Assembly: GCA_934699095.1 (NCBI GenBank)
Contig: CAKUVI010000001.1
Location: 62,001 to 126,000 of the forward strand
Source of the DNA: an uncultured Bacteroidales bacterium
Lineage (GTDB): Bacteria; Bacteroidota; Bacteroidia; Bacteroidales; WCHB1-69
DNA: 64,000 nt
Direction of reading: 5' to 3'
Both the position numbers and the translations under genes were made by a program. The notes beneath the pieces are model-generated. The model saw only the letters and a program-made list of their open reading frames with translations, did no database searches and was not told the DNA's origin. Shown here piece after piece: positions 1-9,161 of this stretch; positions within the stretch are counted from its first letter, which is position 1, and the number at the start of each line of letters is the position of its first letter.

Positions 1-1
1 C

Positions 2-2224
2 GGTCAGGTGAAGGTGTGGCTGAAGAGTCAGGGGAAAAAGAAACCTAAATGCATACTTACGAAATACGCAAAAACGGAGGATAATCCTGACTTGTCATTT
101 CCGTTGCTCGCATGGCATCCTTCAGGCGAGATCTTGGGACTTACGCTTGAAAGCAAGGGCGATTGTTTCTATATTCCGTATAGTCTTGAAGATAAAAAAT
201 GGGAAAAGAGATTTCTGATAGATGTTGAGAAAATAACCTCATGGTGCTTCTCCCCAGATGGCCGGAACATCCTTTTTTCCGGTTTCAAGAATGACCGTTC
301 AGATATCTTTGTCTATAGTATTGCTGCACGTTCTTTCCAAAACATCACAAATGATTTCTACGATGACTATAATCCTGTTTATCTGAACCCAGACAGAATT
401 GTTTTTGCTTCAAATCGTCCTGTTGACACGATTCTTCTTGGTGACGACTTCATGAAAGCATCAAAAAACAGGAAGTATGATCTATTCCAGTATGACCTTA
501 AGTCTAAAGACAGTTCTTTGCTACGAATAACCAGTACACATTTGTCTGATGAGTTTGATATTCAAAAGGTTGACAATCAGAGATTTCTGTATCTCAGTGA
601 TGAAGGCGGGGTAGTGAATCGTTATGAGGCTGTGGTTGACAGTTCCATCAGCAGAATAGACACTGCGGTGCATTATGTCCATTTTGCAAAGTCAAACACA
701 TTGACAGACAGGGCGTATAACATTGTTGAACATGCTTACGATCCAAATACAAATACAGTAGCTGACATTTCTCTGTATGATAACTATAAACATATAAATT
801 TCAGTGAGTTACATAATTTGTTTCATCCGGAGGTGACAGCTTCCCCATTCCACAATGCCTTGCGTACGAAGCAGGAGATGGATTTTAACAATGCTCAAAA
901 TGACACTCTGAAGAGAGAAACTGAAACAAAACCTCGAGGTTTCGTGCTTGCCACAAAAGAGGAAAAGAAATCCGATTCAGCCGATGTAGAAGTTGAGAAG
1001 GTTGAAGACTTCCATATTCCGGTGGGATTGCCATACAGGGTTCAGTATTCCATTGATCAGGTGATAACTCAGGCAGACTTCAGTTTTTTGAACACTTCAT
1101 ATCAGCAATTTGAAGGAGGTATAGCGCCGATATATCTGAACACTGGGTTCAATGCTCTCTTCATGCTTGGCATTAACGATCTTTTCGAAGATTACAGGGT
1201 TACTGGTGGTTTCAGGATAGGATGGAATCTCAACAATTACGAGTTTATGTTGAGCTATGAGAATCTTGCAAGGCGTTTGGACAGGCAAATCACTCTTTAT
1301 CGTCAGGCAGTCAGCTCGGAGGTTGGCAGCTACGTGGTAAAACAGAATTCAAACAGCCTGTTTTATACTTTAAAATTACCGTTTAACAAGACAAATAGTT
1401 TGAGACTGACTTTGAAAGGTCGTTATGAGACGAATATCATCGCGGCCTTGAGTGACCAGACTTTGAAGGCTGCCAACGAGCATCATTTGTGGGCTGGTGT
1501 AAAGTTGGAATACATATTTGACTCGTCGAAGGAGCTATACACGAATTTGTGGCGTGGAACCAAGTTGAAGCTTTTTGCGGAATACGAGCAGCGTCTTGAG
1601 CGCGAAACTTTGAACTTGTTAGTGGTGGGTTTTGATGCGCGGCGGTCGTTCAAGTTGTATCGTAACATGACTCTTGCAATCAGGTTTGCTGGAAGCACGA
1701 ACGCAGGTTCTGCACGCTTGGTGTATTATATGGGCGGTGTTGACAATTGGTTTGGAGCAAAGTTCAACAGTTCGATTTCTGTTGACCAAACTAAAAACTA
1801 TGCATACCAGACGCTGGCTACCAACATGCGCGGTTTCAGGCAAAATATCCGAAACGGTACATCTTTTTTTCTCTTTAACGGAGAATTGAGGATTCCTGTG
1901 GTTCAACTGATTGCCGGTCGAAAAGTCACGAGCAACTTCTTCAATTCCATACAGCTTAATCTGTTCGGCGACATTGGTACAGCTTGGACAGGTTTTACTC
2001 CATATTCTGAGGATAATTGCTTATATACCAGATATATAGACAATGGACCGATTCATGTTGAGGTGAAAAGGCAAGTGGATCCGTTTGTCGGCGGATTCGG
2101 CATAGGAGCACGCGTGTCATTGTTAGGCTATTTCCTGCGCTTTGATTATGCGTGGGGAGTTGAAGATTTTAAGATCGCAAACAAGAAGGGAATGTTCATG
2201 TTCTCATTAGGTACCGATTTCTGA
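2..2224 (+). CDS. TolB-like propeller / Omp85-like barrel protein (5' partial)
   Basis: Probable outer-membrane protein; the frame is open to the left edge, so the true start, and probably a signal peptide, lies outside the window. A GTG at position 8 is only the first possible start inside it. Roughly the first 250 visible residues hold PD40/WD40-like blades of TolB type (for example WCFSPDGRNILFSG, then FASNRP). A charged Lys/Glu-rich linker follows at about residues 290-335. The last 400 residues are rich in alternating aromatic and hydrophobic strands and include MRGFRQNIRNG followed by ELRIP, which resembles the C-terminal half of Omp85/surface-antigen barrels; the protein ends in Phe as such barrels do. 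What is seen is the propeller and barrel; the Omp85 assignment is by motif only. Function unknown. It is convergent with the amn operon, 9 bases away. Confidence 0.7.
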   Translation, partial: GQVKVWLKSQGKKKPKCILTKYAKTEDNPDLSFPLLAWHPSGEILGLTLESKGDCFYIPYSLEDKKWEKRFLIDVEKITSWCFSPDGRNILFSGFKNDRSDIFVYSIAARSFQNITNDFYDDYNPVYLNPDRIVFASNRPVDTILLGDDFMKASKNRKYDLFQYDLKSKDSSLLRITSTHLSDEFDIQKVDNQRFLYLSDEGGVVNRYEAVVDSSISRIDTAVHYVHFAKSNTLTDRAYNIVEHAYDPNTNTVADISLYDNYKHINFSELHNLFHPEVTASPFHNALRTKQEMDFNNAQNDTLKRETETKPRGFVLATKEEKKSDSADVEVEKVEDFHIPVGLPYRVQYSIDQVITQADFSFLNTSYQQFEGGIAPIYLNTGFNALFMLGINDLFEDYRVTGGFRIGWNLNNYEFMLSYENLARRLDRQITLYRQAVSSEVGSYVVKQNSNSLFYTLKLPFNKTNSLRLTLKGRYETNIIAALSDQTLKAANEHHLWAGVKLEYIFDSSKELYTNLWRGTKLKLFAEYEQRLERETLNLLVVGFDARRSFKLYRNMTLAIRFAGSTNAGSARLVYYMGGVDNWFGAKFNSSISVDQTKNYAYQTLATNMRGFRQNIRNGTSFFLFNGELRIPVVQLIAGRKVTSNFFNSIQLNLFGDIGTAWTGFTPYSEDNCLYTRYIDNGPIHVEVKRQVDPFVGGFGIGARVSLLGYFLRFDYAWGVEDFKIANKKGMFMFSLGTDF

Positions 2225-2233
2225 TCAGAACCA

Positions 2234-3025
2234 TTAGAGCATATCGTAGTAGTCGAAGCGCAGATGTTTCACTGCAATGCCTTTGTTTTGAAGCTCGTGC
2301 AGTGATCGGATGCCAATTTTCAGATGTGTAAGGGCAAAGTCCTCGGTCACTTTTTTGTCAGACTGTTCAGTTTTTATTCCATCTGGTAGCATTGGTTGGT
2401 CGGATACAAGGAGCAGTGCGCCGGTGGGGATTCTGTTGTAGAATCCCACAGAGAAAAGAGTGGCGGTTTCCATATCCACGGCCGTTGCCCGTATCTGTCT
2501 CAGGTAGTCCTTGAAGTCTTCGTCGTGTTCCCAAACCCTTCTGTTAGTGGTATATACAGTGCCCGTCCAATATTCTAACCCGAAGTCGCAGATTGTTGCA
2601 GAGATGGCTTTTTCTAAGTTGAAGGCTGGCAGAGCAGGAACCTCTTCTGGAAAATAGTCGAGTGAGGTACCTTCGCCGCGTATTCCTGCGATAGGCAACA
2701 GCAGGGCTCCCAAACCTATGTAGGATTTCAGACTGCCGCATTTTCCGAGGAAGAGCACCGCCTTTGGCTTGACGGCGGTGAGCAGGTCCATTATAGTGGC
2801 AGCGTTCGGACTGCCCATCATGAAGTTGATTATGGTAATGTTGTCGCTTGTCGCGCACTGCATGGATTTCTCCATTCCATATATCTTCGCTCCTGTTAGA
2901 GTTGCAAAATTTTGGACGTAATTCTGGAAGTTGGTCAACAAAATGTATTGTCCGAACTCTTCAAGTGGCATCCCTGTGTATCTTGGGAGCCAGTTTTTCA
3001 CTATGTCGTCTTTGCTTTTCAACAT
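2234..3025 (-). CDS. amn: AMP nucleosidase, short form
   Basis: Expected to hydrolyse AMP to adenine and ribose 5-phosphate in the cytoplasm, in purine salvage. The 263 residues match the nucleoside-phosphorylase-like (PNP/UDP) fold: the FLGKCGSLK loop near residue 93, and AVDMETATLF near residue 183 for ribose binding, followed by LLVSDQP. It lacks the extra N-terminal domain of the E. coli enzyme (about 480 residues), as is usual for the Bacteroidota form. It is the last gene of the folB-aroB-amn operon, its ATG lying 2 bases after the aroB stop, so it is probably co-transcribed and translationally coupled. A related nucleoside phosphorylase is the main alternative, but the overall match is to AMP nucleosidase. 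Confidence 0.85.
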   Translation of the reverse strand: MLKSKDDIVKNWLPRYTGMPLEEFGQYILLTNFQNYVQNFATLTGAKIYGMEKSMQCATSDNITIINFMMGSPNAATIMDLLTAVKPKAVLFLGKCGSLKSYIGLGALLLPIAGIRGEGTSLDYFPEEVPALPAFNLEKAISATICDFGLEYWTGTVYTTNRRVWEHDEDFKDYLRQIRATAVDMETATLFSVGFYNRIPTGALLLVSDQPMLPDGIKTEQSDKKVTEDFALTHLKIGIRSLHELQNKGIAVKHLRFDYYDML

Positions 3026-3027
3026 TA

Positions 3028-4071
3028 TTATTGGTAATTGTCGTTTTTTAATTGATTTAATGCATTAATAACATCCTTCTCGGGCAATTTCCGGTTGGGT
3101 TCAGGTTCCCCTATTCTCTTCAAAAACGTGAAATTAATGAAATCAGACTCGTTTTTTTTGTCGTTAGACATGAAAAACAACAACTTTTGAAGAACTCTCT
3201 CATCGAGTTTGATGATTTGAAAATGTTTTTTAAGGAATGAGGATATCGTATGCCATTGGTCTTTGTCTAAGCTTGAATAAATGTGCGAGAGGTAGCATTC
3301 GAAGAACAGGCCATGTGCCACGGCCAATCCGTGGGCAACAGGAGAGCCCGACTCTGCCAGACTGCTCTCTATCGCATGTCCTACCGTGTGCCCGAAATTC
3401 AGGATGTGTCGTATCCCTTTATCATAAGGATCCTTATGTACAATGTCGTTTTTGAAGTCGGTGCAAGTTGAAAGCCATTCAGATTTCAAGGTAGAAGGAC
3501 TGAATTCATGAAGCTGTGACAATTCTTCAAACAGGTTGCCTTTGATAATCAGCGAATATTTCACAAGCTCGCCCATGCCGCTCATGAATTCGCCGCGGGG
3601 CAGTGTATTAAGGAATTCCGGATAGAATGGGAGCAGTATAGAGGGAAAATGGAATGTGCCGACGCAGTTCTTGATATTCAGAAAGTCTATGGCTGTTTTC
3701 CCGCCAATAGAGGCGTCAATCATAGAAAGAAGGGTGGTCGGACAGTTGGCATACGGAATGCCTCGTTTGTAGGTAGATGCGACAAAACCGCCCAAGTCGG
3801 AAACCATACCACCGCCAAAGTTGAGAATGAACGAGTTTTTGTCGTATCCGTTAGTGGCCATGAATTGCCATATCCTGATGGTATTTTCGATTGATTTTGA
3901 CTGCTCCCCCGCTGAAATTACTATCTTGTCTGTTTTTATTGCAGACTGCAGACCACAGAAAAAGTCGGGATATAGCTTTTCCACGTTGCTGTCGGTGAGG
4001 ATCAAGCAGCGGAGGATGTTGCGTTCCTCGAAATATTTGAGTAATTTTTCTATGATGAGGTTTCTGTCCAT
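3028..4071 (-). CDS. aroB: 3-dehydroquinate synthase
   Basis: Second step of the shikimate pathway: converts DAHP to 3-dehydroquinate using NAD and a divalent metal. The 347 residues are normal for the family. NAD-binding signature GGGMVSDLGGFVAS lies at 86-99, DASIGGKTAID at 119-129, the metal-binding glutamate region GMGELVKY at 165-172 and the metal-binding histidines in GHTVGHAIES at 227-236. Its ATG overlaps the folB stop by one base (TAATG), which argues for translational coupling. No other shikimate gene is in the window; the link to folB may reflect the shared chorismate-folate route. Confidence 0.95.
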   Translation of the reverse strand: MDRNLIIEKLLKYFEERNILRCLILTDSNVEKLYPDFFCGLQSAIKTDKIVISAGEQSKSIENTIRIWQFMATNGYDKNSFILNFGGGMVSDLGGFVASTYKRGIPYANCPTTLLSMIDASIGGKTAIDFLNIKNCVGTFHFPSILLPFYPEFLNTLPRGEFMSGMGELVKYSLIIKGNLFEELSQLHEFSPSTLKSEWLSTCTDFKNDIVHKDPYDKGIRHILNFGHTVGHAIESSLAESGSPVAHGLAVAHGLFFECYLSHIYSSLDKDQWHTISSFLKKHFQIIKLDERVLQKLLFFMSNDKKNESDFINFTFLKRIGEPEPNRKLPEKDVINALNQLKNDNYQ

Positions 4072-4427
4072 TATCCTTCGAGTTCAACTGCTACAAAATC
4101 CGTCTTTCCATCCAATGGAGGATTGAGTTTTCGTATAACCACTTTAACATCAATAACTTCGGAAAATTCTTCCTTGATAGATTTGATTGTGTTGTCGGCA
4201 ACAGTTTCTATAAGGTGTTGCGGATTGTTCATCACCTTCTCTATGGTTTTATATACTAATTGGTAGTTCACTGCCTTTTCTACATCGTCGTCGGCGATGG
4301 CTTTTTCAGCGTCGTAAGTGAGAGTGGCGTCCACAGTGAAATGTGTGCCGATGCTTTGCTCCTCCTCAAAACAACCATGATAGGCATAGAACTTCATTTC
4401 AGAGAGAAAAATTGTAACTTTTTTCAT
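4071..4427 (-). CDS. folB: Dihydroneopterin aldolase
   Basis: Folate pathway enzyme that cleaves 7,8-dihydroneopterin to 6-hydroxymethyl-dihydropterin and glycolaldehyde. The 118-residue product has the family signature FYAYHGCFEEEQ near residue 13, the HLIETVAD helix with the pterin-binding glutamate, and the catalytic-lysine segment VIRKLNPP near the C-terminus. I start it at the ATG at 4427 rather than 4463, because the longer frame would begin upstream of the -7 element at 4453-4460, which is inside that extension. First gene of folB-aroB-amn, divergent from rarA. Confidence 0.93.
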   Translation of the reverse strand: MKKVTIFLSEMKFYAYHGCFEEEQSIGTHFTVDATLTYDAEKAIADDDVEKAVNYQLVYKTIEKVMNNPQHLIETVADNTIKSIKEEFSEVIDVKVVIRKLNPPLDGKTDFVAVELEG

Positions 4428-4452
4428 AATCAGTACCGAAAAGTTAAGGTTG

Positions 4453-4460
4453 CAAAAATA
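4453..4460 (-). promoter_or_regulatory. -7 element of folB-aroB-amn
   Basis: Reads TATTTTTG on the minus strand, matching the Bacteroidota TAnnTTTG element, 25 bases before the folB ATG. It lies within 30 bases of the divergent rarA element, so the two promoters share the same short region. No clear -33 box was seen. Confidence 0.6.
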
Positions 4461-4482
4461 CAAAAACGATAGACAAATTTTG

Positions 4483-4490
4483 TATCTTCG
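4483..4490 (+). promoter_or_regulatory. -7 element of rarA
   Basis: TATCTTCG, one base from TAnnTTTG, 14 bases before the rarA ATG. No convincing -33 box at the usual spacing. Confidence 0.55.
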
Positions 4491-4504
4491 CGCAAATTTT
4501 TATT

Positions 4505-5776
4505 ATGCAAAAGCAACCATTGGCAGAAATCCTTCGTCCGCATTCGATCAATGAATATATTGGTCAGGAGCACCTTATGGGTGAAGGTGCGGTTTTGCGG
4601 ACTGCTATCGATAGTGGCAACATCCAGTCTATGATTTTTTGGGGGCCTCCTGGAGTCGGAAAGACGACACTCGCCCTGCTTATCGCCCAGACAATAGATG
4701 CCGATTTTTTCACGCTCAGTGCGATAAACAGCGGAGTGAAGGATATCAGGGAAGTTATCGAAAAGGCGAAAAAGTCGGAACGGCGCTGCATACTCTTCAT
4801 CGATGAGATACACAGGTTTTCCAAATCGCAACAAGACTCGCTTCTCGGAGCTGTGGAGCAGGGCATAGTGACATTGATAGGCGCCACCACCGAAAATCCT
4901 TCCTTTGAGGTTATTTCACCATTGCTCTCGCGCTGTCAGGTGTTTGTCTTGAAAAGTCTCTCCAAGGAGAACCTCGAGACTCTTCTGCACACTGCGGTGG
5001 AGTACTTGCAAACCCAGATGAACTGCAAAATCAAATTAGACAACACCGAGGCATTGCTCCGTATCTCAGGTGGAGATGCCCGAAAGTTGTTGAATGCCAT
5101 TGAATTAGTGACTTGGATGACGCCTCCGATAGACGGTGTCATCACTCTTACTCGCGAACAGATCATCAAGGTTATCCAACAAAATTTGGCCATTTATGAC
5201 AAAAAGGGCGAGCAACATTACGACATAATATCAGCGTTCATAAAGTCGTTGCGCGGCAGCGATCCAAATGCGGCTGTCTATTGGCTTGCACGTATGCTTG
5301 TGGCAGGCGAAGACCCTCTTTTCATAGCCCGCCGCATGGTCATCTTGGCCTCAGAGGATATAGGTAATGCAAATCCAAACGCTTTGCTCCTTGCCAACAA
5401 CTGCTTCCAGGCTGTGAATGTGATAGGTATGCCCGAGGCCAGAATTGTGCTGTCGCAAACCGCTGTATATCTCGCAAGCTCCCCGAAAAGCAATGCCTCT
5501 TATATGGCTATCGACAATGCCTATTCGCTTGTCAAACAGACTGGCGACTTGCCCGTGCCGCTGCATATCCGCAACGCCCCCACTAAACTCATGAAAGAAC
5601 TCGGCTACCATAAAGGATACCAATACGCCCACGACTTTGAACACAATTTCGTGCAACAGGAGTTCCTCCCAGAACAGATTTCTGGCACTAAACTCTACGA
5701 CCCGCAAAATAACGCCCGCGAAAATGAACTACGGCGCTACCTGAAAAGTTGCTGGAATGACAAATACAAATACTGA
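4505..5776 (+). CDS. rarA: Replication-associated recombination ATPase RarA (MgsA)
   Basis: AAA+ ATPase of the clamp-loader clade that acts at stalled replication forks. The 423 residues are typical. Walker A GPPGVGKT is at 47-54, Walker B ILFIDE at 96-101, sensor-1 GATTENPS at 126-133, and SRC at 142-144 provides the arginine-finger region. The C-terminal part (IKSLRGSDPNAAVYWLARM and onward) is the tetramerisation/MgsA C-domain. Single-gene unit with its own promoter, divergent from folB and 55 bases upstream of the porP-like gene, which has a separate promoter. Confidence 0.95.
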   Translation: MQKQPLAEILRPHSINEYIGQEHLMGEGAVLRTAIDSGNIQSMIFWGPPGVGKTTLALLIAQTIDADFFTLSAINSGVKDIREVIEKAKKSERRCILFIDEIHRFSKSQQDSLLGAVEQGIVTLIGATTENPSFEVISPLLSRCQVFVLKSLSKENLETLLHTAVEYLQTQMNCKIKLDNTEALLRISGGDARKLLNAIELVTWMTPPIDGVITLTREQIIKVIQQNLAIYDKKGEQHYDIISAFIKSLRGSDPNAAVYWLARMLVAGEDPLFIARRMVILASEDIGNANPNALLLANNCFQAVNVIGMPEARIVLSQTAVYLASSPKSNASYMAIDNAYSLVKQTGDLPVPLHIRNAPTKLMKELGYHKGYQYAHDFEHNFVQQEFLPEQISGTKLYDPQNNARENELRRYLKSCWNDKYKY

Positions 5777-5792
5777 TTTTTTACGAATTTGT

Positions 5793-5800
5793 TATCTTTG
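5793..5800 (+). promoter_or_regulatory. -7 element of the porP-like operon
   Basis: TATCTTTG, a consensus match, 31 bases before the ATG at 5832. Confidence 0.65.
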
Positions 5801-5831
5801 CACGATTATTATGCACAATTTTTAATAATAA

Positions 5832-6878
5832 ATGTTAAAGGCTTCTCACATATCAGGTTGTTTCAGACTATTGGTGACTATAGCCTTTTTGTTTGTGCTT
5901 CGTGTTACTAAAGCTCAAGATTATCATTTTTCGCAGTTTTACAACAATCCGACAGGATTGAACCCGGCTTTGACGGGTGCTTTCGACGGGGTGGTGAGGG
6001 CTTCGGTCACTGGCCGTACCCAGTGGCTCTCTGTGACAAAGCCGTTCATGACCATTGCGGCAGGAGTTGATGGGGCGGTATATAAAAACGGCCGCCGTCA
6101 GGAACTGCTTGCCCTGGGACTCAACTTCAACGGCGACAAGGCAGGCGACATGGGCTATAGCTCCGTTCAGGCCGTTGCCTCGTTGTCATACATCAAAAAC
6201 ATAGGACACCATGGAAGACATAAAATAGGGATTGGCCTGTACGGAGGAATTGTGAATAACAACCTTGATCCCGCATCGGGAACGTGGGACAACCAATATT
6301 ACGGCGGTATTTATGTTCCAGGTTCACCTTCTGGCGAGACTTTCGAAATAACTCACAGACTCTATCCGGACTTCGGAGCAGGAGCTTTCTGGGGTTTTGT
6401 GCCGTCCAAAACCACCCTCTTCAGGGTTTCCGTTGGAGTATCTCATATTAATCGCCCCTTTTACGGATTCTCAGAATCGAACGCACGACTTCCTGTCAGA
6501 TATAATGTACATTTTTACTCTCAGATCGGTGTCTCACGAGAAGTTTCCATCTATCCTATGATCTATCTTTCATTACAAAAGAAATTCAGTGAATATCTGA
6601 TCGGCTGCAATGCTGAATATTTCAAAAAAAAGAACAGTTATACAACTTTATATACTTTGGGTGGCGGTCTCTTCTACAGGATAAAGGATGCTATAGTGTT
6701 GAATGGGTTTGTCAGTTTCCAAAATATCAGATTTTCAATAGGATACGACATCAATGTCTCTTCTTTTGTGCAAGCGACGCACGGTCGCGGCGGAGTTGAG
6801 ATGTCGTTATCGTATATTTTCAAGCGTAAAACAATCACAAGAATTGGAAAGGAGCCGTGTCCGTATGACATCATGTAG
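5832..6878 (+). CDS. PorP/SprF family type IX secretion membrane protein
   Basis: Outer-membrane protein of the PorP/SprF family, which takes part in type IX secretion and in gliding-adhesin export. The N-terminus is a signal peptide ending VTKAQ, followed at once by the family hallmark DYHFSQFYNNPTGLNPALTG. The remaining roughly 300 residues are beta-rich with repeated Gly/aromatic strands, as expected for a barrel; 348 residues is the usual length. The next gene overlaps it by 14 bases, forming a porP-porE-like pair. The family has many paralogues per genome, so I do not assign it to the core porP. No substrate with a type IX C-terminal signal is beside it. Confidence 0.88.
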   Translation: MLKASHISGCFRLLVTIAFLFVLRVTKAQDYHFSQFYNNPTGLNPALTGAFDGVVRASVTGRTQWLSVTKPFMTIAAGVDGAVYKNGRRQELLALGLNFNGDKAGDMGYSSVQAVASLSYIKNIGHHGRHKIGIGLYGGIVNNNLDPASGTWDNQYYGGIYVPGSPSGETFEITHRLYPDFGAGAFWGFVPSKTTLFRVSVGVSHINRPFYGFSESNARLPVRYNVHFYSQIGVSREVSIYPMIYLSLQKKFSEYLIGCNAEYFKKKNSYTTLYTLGGGLFYRIKDAIVLNGFVSFQNIRFSIGYDINVSSFVQATHGRGGVEMSLSYIFKRKTITRIGKEPCPYDIM

Positions 6879-8454
6879 ATTCTCTTACAGATGGTTGTTG
6901 TTTGGGTTGGCTTGCTTTGCCTCCTTTTTTCCTTGTGCACAGACTGTCATTCCACCGTTCAGACTCTATGCACCGGATTCCGTCTCGGTGAAAATCGAAC
7001 CGCTTCCACACAATATCAACACCAATTTCTCAGAATATTGCGGTGTGTTGCTCCCTGACAGCACTTTTTTGTTCACTTCAATGAGAAATGATGCCAACAA
7101 CGACAGAGAACATTTTTTTGAAACAAATTGGTATTGTTATATTTACAGCTCAAAAATAGTTGACAAGGAAAATAATTTGAGATTTTCAACGCCGGTGGCC
7201 CTCCCGCAGGGAATCAACAACCATAATTTTTTCAACAGCAATTTTTCAGTTAACAAAAAAGGAGACAGAATGTTTTTCTCGCGATGCGTGCGTCAGGGCG
7301 AAGGCGATCTCTATTGCTCACTGTGGCAATCTACAAAACACAATGGCAAATGGTCTAAACCTGAAAAATTACCCGAAAATATCAATGTTCCTGAATATTC
7401 GTCATTACAGCCCAATATTGTAGAATATCCTGATTATCAAGTGCTTTACTTTGTTTCAAACAGACCTGGAGGTTATGGTGGATGCGACATATGGTATTCA
7501 ATCGTGAAGGATGACAAATTTCAGTCTGCCATTAATGCAGGGCCTGTGGTGAACACTGAAGGAAATGAGGTCACTCCTTTCTATGACAAAGATTCAAGAA
7601 CCCTTTTTTTTAGCTGTGATGAACGAAAAGGGTATGGCGATTATGATATCTGGTCGGCTAACGGTGCTCTCAGTAGTTGGAAAACACCTTTAATATTGGA
7701 AAAACCTTTCAATTCTGAATATAATGACATATACTTTACATTAAATCCAGATAGGGAAAGTGCTATTATTTCATCTAATCGTCTATATGACAATATGATA
7801 GAAGATACCTGCTGTAATGATTTGTATTATGTTAAGTGGAAAAAGATTGAAAAAGGGACGGTGGAAGAGGAACCATCAATATCAATAAGGGAAAAGATTG
7901 CCTCTGTGCTTCCCATCGCACTCTATTTTCAGAATGACAGCCCGGACCCAAGATCCTTGTCTGACACCACTAATAGCAGCTATTTAGAATTGTATAACAG
8001 TTATGTGTCTGATATTCAGAAGTATATAAAAAAATCTGGGGAAGGATTGGAAGGTGATGAGCAGCGTGCTGCCATGTATGCTGTTTCGGCTTTCATGCGC
8101 GATTCTGTGCAGAGCAGTTACAACAGGTTGTTACTCCTGACCAAATACTTGAATGAGGCCGTTGAAAATGGAGACACCGTGGCTCTTAAAATACAGGGAT
8201 TTGCGAGTCCTTTACATAATGATCAATACAATAAACACTTGTCTAACAGAAGGATAGTAAGTCTGCTCAACTTCTTAAAAGAGTGTGAAGGTGGAAAATT
8301 GGCGCCATACCTCACAGGTCAGAAGAGAGGAATAAATATTGAGGTTCGGCCTGAGGGTGCAGTGCAGCATTCCTTTGAGTCAGATGAAGTGCGCGAGACG
8401 GTATTTGGTCTGCGGGCCGCCAAGGACAGAAAGATTGTAATATCAGAATTGTGA
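6865..8454 (+). CDS. PD40-OmpA lipoprotein/periplasmic protein, PorE-like
   Basis: Likely periplasmic protein that tethers the PorP-like partner to peptidoglycan. I start it at the ATG at 6865 (529 residues): a GGAG lies 12 bases upstream, and the N-terminus then becomes a good signal peptide (RWLLFGLACFASFFPCAQ). The frame extends back to 6754, but that stretch lies inside the upstream gene. PD40 propeller blades are visible (FVSNRPGGYGGCDIWYS, FFSCDERKGYGDYDIWSA), followed by an OmpA-like domain near residues 410-529 with LKIQGFASP and NKHLSNRRIVSLLNFL, the peptidoglycan-contact helix. PorE proteins also carry TPRs, which I do not see here. The 14-base overlap with the porP-like gene implies coupled translation. 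Confidence 0.8.
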   Translation: MTSCRFSYRWLLFGLACFASFFPCAQTVIPPFRLYAPDSVSVKIEPLPHNINTNFSEYCGVLLPDSTFLFTSMRNDANNDREHFFETNWYCYIYSSKIVDKENNLRFSTPVALPQGINNHNFFNSNFSVNKKGDRMFFSRCVRQGEGDLYCSLWQSTKHNGKWSKPEKLPENINVPEYSSLQPNIVEYPDYQVLYFVSNRPGGYGGCDIWYSIVKDDKFQSAINAGPVVNTEGNEVTPFYDKDSRTLFFSCDERKGYGDYDIWSANGALSSWKTPLILEKPFNSEYNDIYFTLNPDRESAIISSNRLYDNMIEDTCCNDLYYVKWKKIEKGTVEEEPSISIREKIASVLPIALYFQNDSPDPRSLSDTTNSSYLELYNSYVSDIQKYIKKSGEGLEGDEQRAAMYAVSAFMRDSVQSSYNRLLLLTKYLNEAVENGDTVALKIQGFASPLHNDQYNKHLSNRRIVSLLNFLKECEGGKLAPYLTGQKRGINIEVRPEGAVQHSFESDEVRETVFGLRAAKDRKIVISEL

Positions 8455-8501
8455 AAAAAATGCTTGATGAAAAAAATATTTTCACTCAAATGAATTTTAT
8501 G

Positions 8502-8509
8502 TACCTTTG
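8502..8509 (+). promoter_or_regulatory. -7 element upstream of the 8573 gene
   Basis: TACCTTTG, matching TAnnTTTG, 63 bases before the ATG at 8573; the leader is longer than most in the window. Confidence 0.5.
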
Positions 8510-8572
8510 CGCCATATTTTTGATGGCCGATTTTTTCCGGTCGTCTTTTTGGTTTTTTAGATAATAGATAAT

Positions 8573-9085
8573 ATGAATCAATTAGGAATTTGGATTTTTT
8601 TAGGGATAGTTATCCTTTCAGTTGCTGCTTTTTTTATAGCTAAGATCATAATGGAGACAAAATCCAAAATTGCGGCTTTGCAGATGAGCAAGAACAGTCA
8701 GCCGGTGGTTTTGCCGTTGCGTCTGCAGGCATACGAGCGTATGGCTCTTTTTTTGGAGCGTATTGATTTGAATCAGTTGGTGCTTCGCATACATACGTCA
8801 GGATTGACGGTTTCCCAGGAACAGAATTTGCTTCTGACAGCCATCAGGAGCGAGTTCGAGCACAACTTGTCGCAACAAATTTACATTTCCGACACTGTTT
8901 GGCAGAAGGTTTGCGACGCAAAAGCCGACATTGAAGCAATCATAAACACAGTGGCCGAAGATATGAACAAGGATGATGACAGCCGCCAATATGCGGAGAC
9001 GCTGCTTGCTGTGGCTGCCGAGAAGCCAATTGTGGAACTCGCCATCCAGATATTGAAAACAGATATGCAGAAGTGGGCATATTAA
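8573..9085 (+). CDS. Membrane-anchored protein of unknown function upstream of pruA
   Basis: 170 residues. One N-terminal transmembrane helix (residues about 5-25, IWIFLGIVILSVAAFFIAKI) is followed by a soluble, mostly helical domain without catalytic motifs I recognise. The composition suggests a cytoplasmic domain on an N-out or signal-anchor segment. Proteins of this size and pattern occur beside pruA in other Bacteroidota (possibly the DUF7935 group; this is from memory and not verified). pruA starts 76 bases downstream but has its own -7 element, so co-transcription is possible but not required. Confidence 0.6.
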   Translation: MNQLGIWIFLGIVILSVAAFFIAKIIMETKSKIAALQMSKNSQPVVLPLRLQAYERMALFLERIDLNQLVLRIHTSGLTVSQEQNLLLTAIRSEFEHNLSQQIYISDTVWQKVCDAKADIEAIINTVAEDMNKDDDSRQYAETLLAVAAEKPIVELAIQILKTDMQKWAY

Positions 9086-9109
9086 AAAATATTTTTGCAG
9101 GGATTTTTT

Positions 9110-9117
9110 TATCTTTG
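9110..9117 (+). promoter_or_regulatory. -7 element of pruA
   Basis: TATCTTTG, 44 bases before the pruA ATG. Confidence 0.65.
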
Positions 9118-9161
9118 CACCGTATTTTTCAAAATAATTACTTAAAAGATTAAAAAACATT

